Origin: Hyphomicrobiaceae bacterium UBA2767
Lineage (GTDB): Bacteria > Pseudomonadota > Alphaproteobacteria > Rhizobiales > Methyloligellaceae
Length of the DNA: 7,810 bases
Assembly (NCBI GenBank): GCA_002352635.1
Contig: DEIT01000222.1
Coordinates: 1-7,810, forward strand
Direction: 5' to 3'
This document shows positions 1-6,126 of the stretch, piece by piece. The first letter of the stretch is position 1. The number at the start of each line of letters is the position of its first letter. Below the pieces are notes generated by a model. It saw nothing but the letters and a program-made list of their open reading frames with translations. It was not told where the DNA came from and did no database searches. A program made the position numbers and the translations under genes.

Positions 1-1
1 A

Positions 2-139
2 AATCTGCTCGGCCAGGATGTAGTCTGGATCAACCGGGAAGGACGCGGGCTCGGGCACAAGGGTTTTGGCGCCGAACTGGCTGTTCCCATGGCGACCTTC
101 CCCACCATGGAAGCCTTTGTTTCTAAGCTGATGGGTTGA
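2..139 (+). CDS. C-terminal fragment of a probable HAD-family hydrolase (haloacid dehalogenase-like)
   Basis: An open frame enters from the left edge and ends at TGA 137-139, leaving 45 visible residues. The visible part has a V-V-W-I-N-R-E-G-R segment followed by a short tail with T-M-E-A-F-V. This resembles the end of type II haloacid dehalogenases and other HAD hydrolases, where a hydrophobic strand leads into W-[VI]-N-R and a final helix follows a 'sl.el' stretch. HAD enzymes use an N-terminal aspartate as nucleophile to hydrolyse C-halogen or phosphate bonds, but all catalytic motifs I-III lie outside the window, so the substrate cannot be judged. The gene converges on the metallo-hydrolase, with only 16 bases between the two stop codons and no obvious terminator hairpin there. 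The family call rests on a short motif and is moderate; that this is a real coding end is more certain. Confidence 0.55.
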   Translation, partial: NLLGQDVVWINREGRGLGHKGFGAELAVPMATFPTMEAFVSKLMG

Positions 140-155
140 TCAGTCTTTACCTGTG

Positions 156-1115
156 TCATCCCGCATAAGGCACAAACGCATAGCCTGATCCATCCTTCAG
201 AACTTTTCCGGCGTTGGGAAAGCCGAAGTGGTATCCGGCAATACCGGCACCATCGGCAATGACCCGGTCAAACAGACTACGCCGCGTTTGCTCGGCGCGT
301 TCGGGATCGGCGTCGAACGTTACCTGCCACCCGGGATTGGCAACAAACAATGCGGGTGTGATTGCAACATCACCGGCAACGATCAACTGCGCATCACCGG
401 AGCTGACATGGTACGCGGTGTGACCGGGCGTGTGGCCGGGTGCCGAAAGACTGCGTATGCCGGGCACAACCTCCACATCCGAGGCAACACGTCTGACGTT
501 CGGCCACTTCGGAAATGTTGCCTGAATACGCTGCACCAGCCCGTGCCACGGCTTGGGAAGCTTGGTGAAGACCTGCGGGTCGGTCCAGAAGGCAAACTCG
601 GCCTCCGGCACTATGATCTCGGCATCGGGAAACACCTGAGCATTGGTCTCCTTTTCCATCATTCCGAAGATGTGGTCAGGGTGAAAATGCGAGATCAGGA
701 TTGTATCGATGTCTCCGGGCGCAACTCCCGCACCTGCCATGTTCTGTATCATCGTCCCGGCGGTGGGAACCCATTGGCCGCCGGTGCCGGGATCGATCAG
801 AACCTTCTTGCCGGATGTCTCAAGCAGTGTTTGAGAGAATTCAATGGTGACGTGTTCCATGCTCAAACCGCCCTTGGAAAGAGCTTGTTTGGTTTCGGCA
901 ACACTCGCATTGCGAATGAAATCGTCCGCATGTTCCTTTTTCCAGACACCGTCATACAAGGCCGTGCACTTTATGTCGCCGATCGTGTAGCGATAGTAGC
1001 CGGTTTCTCTGGCACTGCCGGCCAACGACGGCAGCGCCATCATCGGCCCGCCAAACGTCATCGCGCCTGCCACTGTGGCGTTTCGCAGGAAATCGCGTCG
1101 AGTGAAGTCAATCAT
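156..1115 (-). CDS. Tat-exported MBL-fold metallo-hydrolase, methyl parathion hydrolase-like
   Basis: 319 residues, a typical length for exported members of this family. The N-terminus carries a twin-arginine signal (T5-R6-R7-D8-F9-L10-R11) and a hydrophobic stretch to about residue 33, so the folded, metal-loaded enzyme is probably exported to the periplasm. All metal-binding motifs of the metallo-beta-lactamase fold are visible: H143-x-H145-x-D147-H148, the P-G-H-T-P-G-H-T segment around residues 226-233, D249 in A-G-D, and H296 in G-Y-H-F-G-F-P. The start of the mature region (G-Y-Y-R near residue 39), the F-P near 162 and the end G-Y-x-F-V-P also follow the methyl parathion hydrolase pattern, from memory of that family. 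This supports a di-metal hydrolase; the substrate (organophosphate, lactone or another ester) cannot be read from sequence. The start is backed by GGAG at 1124-1127, 8 bases upstream. It lies 43 bases after the methyltransferase gene and is probably last in the same transcript. Confidence 0.9.
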   Translation of the reverse strand: MIDFTRRDFLRNATVAGAMTFGGPMMALPSLAGSARETGYYRYTIGDIKCTALYDGVWKKEHADDFIRNASVAETKQALSKGGLSMEHVTIEFSQTLLETSGKKVLIDPGTGGQWVPTAGTMIQNMAGAGVAPGDIDTILISHFHPDHIFGMMEKETNAQVFPDAEIIVPEAEFAFWTDPQVFTKLPKPWHGLVQRIQATFPKWPNVRRVASDVEVVPGIRSLSAPGHTPGHTAYHVSSGDAQLIVAGDVAITPALFVANPGWQVTFDADPERAEQTRRSLFDRVIADGAGIAGYHFGFPNAGKVLKDGSGYAFVPYAG

Positions 1116-1158
1116 TGTCTCGTCTCCGTTTACAGTCCGATATCAGGGGATAGAGTGT

Positions 1159-2013
1159 TCAATGGGGCTTGTGGGCAATCGCGCAGATCGCGCCTGATTC
1201 AATTTCTGTGATGCCCGTTTGCGACAACCGTTCAAGCACACGTTCGCGGACCACGATACGCTCATCGGGCGTCATCTGCTCGATCAGCCCGCGAAAACCG
1301 GAACCCATGGCGATGGTCCAAAAATCCGCTGGTTCTCTCAGCGGTTGACAATCCGGAACAAACTGGATCTTTGGCTCGGCTGTTCCCGCCTCCAGGAAAA
1401 GCTGTCGCAGATCCGCGGGATCGGCCAGACGCTTCCACGGCGAGGTCGGAATGGTAATGTCGGGTCGGTGACGCTTCACTTCCTCATTGATGAGCGAACT
1501 GCCAGGTTCGAAAGGGTCGACGCTCCACACGGTGATGGCCAGCCGACCGCCCGGACGCACAAACCGCCACAGCTCTTCAGTCTGCCGTTCCATATCGGTA
1601 ACGAAGAATATGGAGAAAACGCTTATGACGGCATCGAAGCTCTGTTCGGCGAAGTCCATTTCCATCATGTCCGCCAGCTGAAAACTCACGTTGGAAAGCT
1701 GCTGCGCTCCCGCCTTTTCACGCGCAAGCCCAATCAGTTTTTCAGAGACATCGATGCCGTTGACGGAACCTTTCACCCCAACGGCAGCAGCGGCAGGAAG
1801 CGCGGACGCGCCGGTGCCGCATCCCACATCCAGCACCCGCTCACCGGACATGATGTCTAACAATTCTACTGTGCGCCGTCCGTGCCGGTCCCAGAAAGAG
1901 AGAGGCTCGGCGTCAAAACTATCCGCTGCCGCGTCGTAGGTCGCGGCGGCCTTGAACCGATTTGGGTTCAAGACAGTGTCTCTCGTCCGCTCGCTGCTCA
2001 ATTGAATATCCAT
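1159..2013 (-). CDS. Class I SAM-dependent methyltransferase (UbiE/COQ5-like fold)
   Basis: 284 residues. Motif I, the SAM-binding glycine loop V-L-D-V-G-C-G-T-G, is at residues 60-68. The acidic residue that usually holds the SAM ribose is in G-I-D-V-S at 86-90. A Q-L-A-D segment (112-115) and F-D-A-V-I-S (126-131) match motifs II and III, and the V-R-P-G-G turn at 152-156 is typical of UbiE-like enzymes. The acceptor is unknown; small molecules are usual for this subgroup. The ATG at 2013 was chosen because GAGG at 2022-2025 sits 8 bases upstream. The frame stays open to an ATG at 2160, but that version would overlap the peroxiredoxin stop, lacks family resemblance in its added 49 residues and would translate through a strong hairpin. 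The gene lies between the peroxiredoxin (128-base gap) and the metallo-hydrolase (43-base gap). A role in modifying a toxic compound or lipid is inference only. Confidence 0.88.
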   Translation of the reverse strand: MDIQLSSERTRDTVLNPNRFKAAATYDAAADSFDAEPLSFWDRHGRRTVELLDIMSGERVLDVGCGTGASALPAAAAVGVKGSVNGIDVSEKLIGLAREKAGAQQLSNVSFQLADMMEMDFAEQSFDAVISVFSIFFVTDMERQTEELWRFVRPGGRLAITVWSVDPFEPGSSLINEEVKRHRPDITIPTSPWKRLADPADLRQLFLEAGTAEPKIQFVPDCQPLREPADFWTIAMGSGFRGLIEQMTPDERIVVRERVLERLSQTGITEIESGAICAIAHKPH

Positions 2014-2060
2014 TCTGGTCACCTCGGTGTAACAGGTTTGTGAAATCGGAGAGTGTTCGT

Positions 2061-2094
2061 GCAAACGCCGCCGGGCGAACCCGGCGACGATTGC
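2061..2094 (-). other. Strong UUCG-loop RNA hairpin between peroxiredoxin and methyltransferase genes
   Basis: On the minus-strand transcript this stretch folds into a near-perfect hairpin. A seven-base core arm (2080-2086) pairs with 2069-2075 around a UUCG loop (2076-2079). The stem extends outward with one G-U wobble, two more pairs, a single U-U mismatch and four further pairs to 2061 and 2094, about 14 pairs in all. No run of U follows on the 3' side (the RNA continues as an ACGAAC-type sequence), so it is not a canonical intrinsic terminator. Possible roles are an attenuator, an RNA-processing or stability element that separates peroxiredoxin expression from the downstream genes, or a dispersed palindromic repeat. 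The structure is visible directly; the role is inference. Confidence 0.6.
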
Positions 2095-2140
2095 TTGTTT
2101 TCGTCTCAGTGGAGTGGTGAGGTAGGTGTTCCGAGGGTCC

Positions 2141-2797
2141 TTACTGGGGCTGCGGAACAATGCGCATATACGGTTTCGGCGCGTCCCAGCCTTTGGGGAA
2201 CATTTGCTTTGCGTCGTCGTCGGAAACCGCGGGCACGATGATCACATCTTCGCCGTGCTTCCAGTTCACCGGCGTTGCGACTTTGTGGTGCGCCGTCAGC
2301 TGCAGTGAATCGATGACCCTCAGCAGCTCGTCGAAGTTGCGGCCCGTGCTCATGGGATAGGTGATAATCAGCTTGACCGATTTGTCGGGGGCGATCACGT
2401 AGACATTACGCACTGTCTGGTTGTCGGCTGCCGTGCGCCCTTCACTTGAATTGCCGGCAAGGCTCGAAAGCATGCCGTAGAGTTTGGAGATCCTGAGGTC
2501 ACGGTCGCCGATGATCGGGTAGTTCGGTGCGTAGCCCGTGGTTTCCTTGATGTCTTTCGACCATTCGGCATGGGACGTGATCGGATCGACGCTGATGCCA
2601 ATGACCTTGACGTTGCGTTTGTCGAACTCAGGCTTGATCTTGGCCATATAGCCAAGCTCCGTGGTGCAGACGGGCGTGAAATCCTTCGGGTGTGAAAACA
2701 GCACACACCAGGACTCTCCAATCCAATCGTGGAAGTTTATCGAGCCTTGTGTCGTCTCGGCCTCAAAGTCGGGCGCTGTATCTCCAAGTCTAAGCAT
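2141..2797 (-). CDS. 1-Cys peroxiredoxin, Prx6 subfamily
   Basis: 218 residues, the normal length for the Prx6 (1-Cys) group. These cytoplasmic enzymes reduce hydrogen peroxide and organic hydroperoxides through a single peroxidatic cysteine. The active site P-K-D-F-T-P-V-C-T-T-E is at residues 37-47, with the peroxidatic cysteine at C44, the conserved Thr at T41 and the partner arginine at R130. Downstream, Y-P-x-x-T-G-R-N-F-D-E (147-157) and the C-terminal P-V-N-W-K-x-G-E-D-V with a closing K-G-W (about 176-204) are hallmarks of Prx6. A second cysteine, C31, is present but not at a usual resolving position, so the reductant (glutathione, thioredoxin or another thiol) is open. The ATG is preceded by an A/G-rich AAGGTGAGA ribosome site. 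It is the first gene of the minus-strand unit and diverges from the AraC regulator across 182 bases. It resembles known proteins more clearly than anything else here. Confidence 0.96.
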   Translation of the reverse strand: MLRLGDTAPDFEAETTQGSINFHDWIGESWCVLFSHPKDFTPVCTTELGYMAKIKPEFDKRNVKVIGISVDPITSHAEWSKDIKETTGYAPNYPIIGDRDLRISKLYGMLSSLAGNSSEGRTAADNQTVRNVYVIAPDKSVKLIITYPMSTGRNFDELLRVIDSLQLTAHHKVATPVNWKHGEDVIIVPAVSDDDAKQMFPKGWDAPKPYMRIVPQPQ

Positions 2798-2979
2798 TGC
2801 TTCTCACCTTCTGAATAAGTAAAAATCGGAACGGTTCATGACCGCTGCGCTGATTTCATCACGAGGAATTCAATCCTCAACGATCGGCGCTGGAGATAGC
2901 ATTCGGTCGGACATTGACGAATGATCAAAACGCCAATTGATTTGATCGTACCGCCGCATCATCACAGGAACCGCATCCA
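2798..2979. promoter_or_regulatory. Divergent control region between peroxiredoxin and AraC genes
   Basis: 182 bases that must hold the promoters of both the minus-strand unit and the AraC gene. Visible elements are a 7-bp inverted repeat with an 11-base spacer (listed separately), a shorter inverted repeat GAGGA-N6-TCCTC (2863-2878), and a small CGGT-N5-ACCG palindrome (2832-2844). A TTGACG -35-like hexamer at 2914-2919 could serve the AraC gene, but its -10 partner near 2937-2942 is poor. On the minus strand I see no convincing sigma70 pair. No OxyR-type ATAG/CTAT array was recognised. The AraC start is preceded by AGGA at 2966-2969, 10 bases upstream. Confidence 0.6.
2923..2947. promoter_or_regulatory. 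Candidate operator: GATCAAA-N11-TTTGATC inverted repeat
   Basis: Perfect 7-bp arms at 2923-2929 and 2941-2947 separated by 11 bases, 33 bases before the AraC start codon. The geometry, one half-site every 18 bases on the same face region, is compatible with a dimeric regulator, either the adjacent AraC protein controlling both directions or another factor. It also overlaps the weak promoter proposed for the AraC gene, so binding could give autoregulation. The repeat is seen; the binding protein is inference. Confidence 0.4.
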
Positions 2980-3951
2980 ATGGACGCTTTGTCAGAGATC
3001 CTGCGTTCGGCGCGCTTGTCCGCGGGAATGTTCTTACGCGGTGAATTCACCGAGCCGTGGTGTCTGTCGACAGAACTCAGCGTCGCGGACTGCTTCGACC
3101 ATCTCGGACCGATCGATCATCTGATCATCTATCATTACATTGTCGAAGGAAGGATGATCGTCGAAGTTCCGGGCGAGCCGGCGGTGGTGATGCTGCCGGG
3201 GCAAGCTATCGTGTTCACACACAATGACCATCACACAATGGCGGGCCGTGACCCGGCAGTTGCGGTTTCAGCACTCGACGTCGTGCAGATTCCCGGTCCG
3301 GGCAACATGATGGTCATCGAGCATGGGGGTGGTGGTGCGAAAACGCGGACCGTCTGCGGTTTTCTCGGAGGACTTGCACTTGCCGACGATCCTCTGTTTT
3401 CGTCCTTACCCCGCTACCTGATCTACGACTGTGCCACGGCCCGTTCCGGCGAGGTGGTGCGCGCATCCCTGGAATTTGCAGCAGCGGAAGCCGCAGACAA
3501 CCGCCCCGGAGCCGCTGCCGTCCTTGCGGGCCTGTCCGAGTTACTCCTCATTGAAGCGATCCGGTCTTACGTCGAGTCTCACGGTGACGCCTCGGGGGGG
3601 TGGTACGATGTACTGCGGGACCGGTCCTTGAGTCGGGCGATCGCTGTCATTCACAAAGACCCCGAACAGCAGTGGACCGTCGAAAAACTTGGCCGGACTG
3701 TTGGTTCGTCCCGATCCGCGTTGGCAGAAAAATTCAATCGCCATCTGGGTTGCGCGCCCGCGGAATATGTCATGCAGCACAGAATGAGACTGGCGGCGCG
3801 GAAGCTTGTGAGAAGCCACGCCACAATCATGGACGTCGCCGTCTCGGTCGGATACGGATCGGAAGCCGCGTTCAGCCGGGCCTTCAAACGGCGCTTTGGT
3901 GTCTCCCCGTCCGTGTGGCGCAAGACACAAGGCATGCAACAACCTTCTTGA
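2980..3951 (+). CDS. AraC-family transcriptional regulator with N-terminal cupin-like sensor domain
   Basis: 323 residues. The C-terminal 90 residues form the double helix-turn-helix of the AraC/XylS family: the first HTH at about 233-254 (W-T-V-E-K-L-G onward, then S-R-S-A-L-A-E-K-F) and the second at about 282-304, followed by F-G-V-S-P-S-x-W-R. The family signature A-x-x-V-G-Y-x-S-x-x-A-F-S-R-A-F-K is intact at 287-303. Residues 1-200 look like the cupin-type ligand-sensing domain that precedes this DNA-binding domain in many proteobacterial regulators; H81-x-x-H84-H85 lies where the cupin strand turns. Cysteines at 28, 38, 126, 151 and 258 could make it thiol-responsive, but this is not proven. 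It is transcribed away from the peroxiredoxin-methyltransferase-hydrolase genes, the usual arrangement for a local regulator. The effector is unknown. Confidence 0.93.
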   Translation: MDALSEILRSARLSAGMFLRGEFTEPWCLSTELSVADCFDHLGPIDHLIIYHYIVEGRMIVEVPGEPAVVMLPGQAIVFTHNDHHTMAGRDPAVAVSALDVVQIPGPGNMMVIEHGGGGAKTRTVCGFLGGLALADDPLFSSLPRYLIYDCATARSGEVVRASLEFAAAEAADNRPGAAAVLAGLSELLLIEAIRSYVESHGDASGGWYDVLRDRSLSRAIAVIHKDPEQQWTVEKLGRTVGSSRSALAEKFNRHLGCAPAEYVMQHRMRLAARKLVRSHATIMDVAVSVGYGSEAAFSRAFKRRFGVSPSVWRKTQGMQQPS

Positions 3952-4206
3952 GGTTACACCGGCATTCACCTGACGCTTGATCCAACCCCGCCGAAGGACG
4001 CGCTTGATCGCGCCTCCTCCCATCCCTTTTGACGCAGATCAAGGCCCGTCAAATGACCCAAGCCTAGTAATCACGATTAGCCTTTGTGAGCGCGCACTCA
4101 ACACGCCAACTGGAGGGAAGTGCCGAAGACGACACGGTTTCACCACCCTCGACGGCTGCCCTTGCAGATCTCCACGAGGGGCCTAGAACCGCGCTGGAGG
4201 GATCGA
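3952..4206 (+). promoter_or_regulatory. Control region and leader upstream of the antiporter gene
   Basis: 255 bases between the AraC stop and the preferred antiporter start. No T-tailed hairpin ends the AraC gene. CGCTTGATC occurs twice as a direct repeat (3974-3982 and 4001-4009). It is followed by the FNR/FixK-like box at 4029-4042 and a small TAATC-AC-GATTA palindrome at 4068-4079 over the proposed -10 and start site. CTGGAGGGA, a good Shine-Dalgarno sequence, also appears twice (4110-4118 and 4194-4202), each before a possible in-frame start (GTG 4120, TTG 4207). If transcription starts near 4077 the mRNA leader to TTG 4207 is about 130 bases. Confidence 0.6.
4029..4042 (+). promoter_or_regulatory. 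FNR/FixK-type anaerobox with class II promoter spacing
   Basis: TTGAC-GCAG-ATCAA differs at one position from the classic TTGAT-N4-ATCAA site bound by FNR, FixK, Anr and related Crp-family oxygen regulators; TTGAC left halves occur in known alphaproteobacterial sites. The box centre is at 4035.5. A -10-like TAGTAA (4065-4070), or AGTAAT one base on, lies where a class II activator promoter needs it, about 30 bases from the centre, predicting a start near 4077. An overlapping inverted repeat TTTGACG-N12-CGTCAAA (4028-4053) could mean a second mode of binding. The box is visible; oxygen control of the antiporter is inference. Confidence 0.55.
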
Positions 4207-5907
4207 TTGCACAACTCGGAAATCCTATACGACGTTCTGATTTTTCTGGTTGCCGCTGTCGTTGTTGTCCCCGCATTCCGGCGGTTGCGGACCAGTCCCG
4301 TCCTTGGCTATCTTGCCGCCGGCATCCTTGTCGGGCCGCACGGACTGGCGGTCGTCACAGAGTCCCAGAACGCCCATACCCTGGCTGAATTCGGCGTTGT
4401 GTTTCTTCTCTTCATGATTGGATTGGAACTCTCGGTGGAGCGTTTGCGCTCTTTGGGGCGTTATGTGTTTGGACTTGGAGCTCTGCAGGTAACCGTCACG
4501 GGGTGTCTCATTGGTGGCATTGCCTGGGCTCTTGGCGCCGGCACAGATGCGGCCATAGTCATCGGTGGCGGGCTGGCACTGTCATCCACGGCGTTTGTTC
4601 TCCAGCTTCTGATTGAGAAGGGCGAACGGGCGACGCCTTTTGGAATGATTTCATTCGCCATTCTGCTTTTCCAGGATCTCGCGATCGTGCCGCTCCTGAT
4701 GCTTGTGACCCTGCTTGGTGAAGGACAGGGATCCTTCATCTCCGCATTGGGGGTTTCTGTCATGAAAGCGGCCATTGTGCTGGCTCTGGTCGTTGGCGTT
4801 GGACGGATGATCCTGCGGCCCGTTTATCGCATTATTGCCGAAACACGCAGTTCCGAGCTCTTTGTGGCGACCACCTTGCTTGTCGTTCTCGGGGCCGGCT
4901 GGCTGATGTCACTGGCCGGCATATCAATGGCGCTGGGTGCTTTTCTGGCCGGTCTCCTGTTGTCCGAAAGCGAATACAGACATCAGGTCGAGGCGGACAT
5001 CAGACCATTTCGGGGCATATTCCTCGGCCTGTTTTTCATGACGGTCGGCATGTCTATCGACATCGCGTTGATTGGCAGTCAACTGGCCACCATAACTTTG
5101 ATCGTCGTCAGCCTTATGGTCGGCAAAAGCATCGTGACAGCCGCGCTTTGCCGAGCATTTGGTTCACCGGTGGGCCATTCGCTACGGGTTGGACTGCTTC
5201 TTTCACAGGGCGGTGAATTCGGCTTCATCCTGTTTCTGACCGCCAGCGCGCTTGGCCTGCTCGACCCTGAGATCACGCAAATTCTTCTTGCAAGCGTGAC
5301 GCTGACGATGGTGGCGACCCCGGCCATGTCCTATGCGGGTGATCGACTGTCGTCGCTCTGGGAAAGCCGTGAAGAAGTGACCGTTGCAGGTGTTGAGCAC
5401 ATTGGAGAACATCTGCAAGACCATGTCGTGATCGCGGGGTTCGGTCGCGTCGGCCAAACCGTGGCAAAGATCATTTCCGCCGGTGGCGTCCCGTATGTCG
5501 CTCTCGATCTGGATACGCCCCGGATTGTGGCATGCCGCGCCAAAGGAATGCCCGTCTTCTTCGGAGATGCGAGCCAGATCGAAATCCTGAATGCGGCAGG
5601 TGCAAGCCGCGCAAGGGGTGCGGTCATTACAATCGACCAGCTCGCAACGGCGGATCGTATCGTCGCGGCACTGCACGAGTTTTTCCCGGATTTGCCGATC
5701 GTCGTCCGAGCGCGGGATTTGCCCCACAGCCATCTTCTGGAAATGAGCGGAGCAACTCAGGCGGTGCCGGAAACGCTTGAATCAAGCCTCCAACTCGGCG
5801 CAATCGCAATGACAGAAATGGGTGCACGTCCCGACCAGGTCGCGGAAATATTGCAAGAGCTTCGCGATGATGATTACGCCAATTTGGGCGACACCATTCA
5901 TCGCTAG
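4207..5907 (+). CDS. CPA2-family cation:proton antiporter, KefB/KefC-like, with C-terminal RCK domain
   Basis: 566 residues from TTG 4207. The first roughly 380 residues are strongly hydrophobic, about 12 membrane segments, with CPA2 hallmarks: P-V-L-G-Y-L-A-A-G-I-L-V-G-P-H-G-L (31-47), F-M-I-G-L-E-L (69-75), L-S-S-T-A-F-V (125-131), and F-Q-D (155-157), whose aspartate is the exchange-site residue in this family. A cytoplasmic RCK/TrkA-N domain follows, with the nucleotide-binding G-F-G-R-V-G at 411-416 and F-G-D-A at 452-455. The protein probably exchanges K+ or Na+ for H+ across the inner membrane, gated by bound nucleotide. The TTG start is preferred because GGAGG lies six bases upstream and the protein then begins just before membrane segment 1, as homologues do. 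GTG 4120 would add 29 residues that look non-family, with a tight 3-base ribosome-site spacing. No KefF/KefG-like partner gene is present beside it. Confidence 0.92.
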   Translation: MHNSEILYDVLIFLVAAVVVVPAFRRLRTSPVLGYLAAGILVGPHGLAVVTESQNAHTLAEFGVVFLLFMIGLELSVERLRSLGRYVFGLGALQVTVTGCLIGGIAWALGAGTDAAIVIGGGLALSSTAFVLQLLIEKGERATPFGMISFAILLFQDLAIVPLLMLVTLLGEGQGSFISALGVSVMKAAIVLALVVGVGRMILRPVYRIIAETRSSELFVATTLLVVLGAGWLMSLAGISMALGAFLAGLLLSESEYRHQVEADIRPFRGIFLGLFFMTVGMSIDIALIGSQLATITLIVVSLMVGKSIVTAALCRAFGSPVGHSLRVGLLLSQGGEFGFILFLTASALGLLDPEITQILLASVTLTMVATPAMSYAGDRLSSLWESREEVTVAGVEHIGEHLQDHVVIAGFGRVGQTVAKIISAGGVPYVALDLDTPRIVACRAKGMPVFFGDASQIEILNAAGASRARGAVITIDQLATADRIVAALHEFFPDLPIVVRARDLPHSHLLEMSGATQAVPETLESSLQLGAIAMTEMGARPDQVAEILQELRDDDYANLGDTIHR

Positions 5908-6081
5908 TACAGCGGAAGACCGGAGTTTGGGTGTGGAGCCGCGTTTCCACTGTTGGAACGGAAAATGTTGTTTCGCCGGGACCCCACCTCACCGGCCTCC
6001 ATCGAGAGCTGACCACCGGCAGTTGCTCTTCGACAACCGTCAAAATGTTGCCATTAAATTTTCATTCACTCGCGGCTAGTA

Positions 6082-6101
6082 CGTTCAGTCTTGACTGAAC
6101 G
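6082..6101. promoter_or_regulatory. 20-bp palindromic operator, CGTTCAGTC-TT-GACTGAACG
   Basis: Perfect 9-bp arms around a 2-base centre, 25 bases before the regulator's ATG. It contains the -35 hexamer TTGACT (6091-6096) of the proposed promoter, so a bound dimer would block RNA polymerase. This is the size and placement expected of a MarR- or TetR-type operator, and the adjacent regulator is the obvious candidate to bind it for autorepression and control of the downstream pump genes. The palindrome is seen directly; the binder is inference. Confidence 0.7.
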
Positions 6102-6121
6102 AAACAAACACACCATATATT
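6091..6121 (+). promoter_or_regulatory. Promoter of the regulator, likely giving a leaderless mRNA
   Basis: The -35 hexamer TTGACT (6091-6096) matches the TTGACA consensus at five of six positions. AT-rich -10 candidates follow: CATATA (6114-6119) with a 17-base spacer, or TATATT (6116-6121) with a 19-base spacer. Either predicts transcription starting at about 6126-6128, essentially at the ATG of 6127. No Shine-Dalgarno sequence precedes that ATG, which fits leaderless translation. Confidence 0.5.
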
Positions 6122-6126
6122 TTGCT

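Larger units (their letters stand above)
5908..6126 (+). other. Intergenic spacer between antiporter and GbsR/MarR-like regulator
   Basis: 219 bases. A short TTCCA-N4-TGGAA hairpin (5945-5958) follows the antiporter stop but lacks a T-run, so termination here is uncertain. AAAATGTTG occurs twice (5962-5970 and 6042-6050), 80 bases apart, perhaps by chance. The right end becomes AT-rich and carries the palindrome and promoter described separately. No small gene with a ribosome site was recognised. Confidence 0.5.

Noticed and set aside
228..1211. 327-residue open frame on the plus strand opposite the metallo-hydrolase
   Set aside because: It lies antisense to a gene with a complete family motif set, shows no recognisable domain and is Cys/Arg/Gly-rich as expected of a shadow frame in GC-rich DNA.
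2061..2094. Intrinsic transcription terminator
   Set aside because: The hairpin is strong but no U-run follows on the minus-strand transcript, so it is recorded only as a structured element.
1159..2160. Longer methyltransferase starting at ATG 2160
   Set aside because: It would overlap the peroxiredoxin stop, read through a strong hairpin and add 49 residues without family resemblance, while ATG 2013 has a good ribosome site.
2798..2979. OxyR binding site before the peroxiredoxin gene
   Set aside because: One ATAG is present (2897-2900) but the spaced ATAG/CTAT array required for OxyR is absent.
3541..4023. 160-residue minus-strand frame over the end of the AraC gene
   Set aside because: It is antisense to the conserved double HTH region and has no recognisable domain or ribosome site.
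5945..5958. Terminator after the antiporter gene
   Set aside because: Only a 5-bp stem with no T-tract after it.
6091..6126. TTG 6091 as start of the GbsR/MarR-like regulator
   Set aside because: The TTG is part of the palindrome and -35 hexamer, has no ribosome site and adds 12 residues outside the family pattern.
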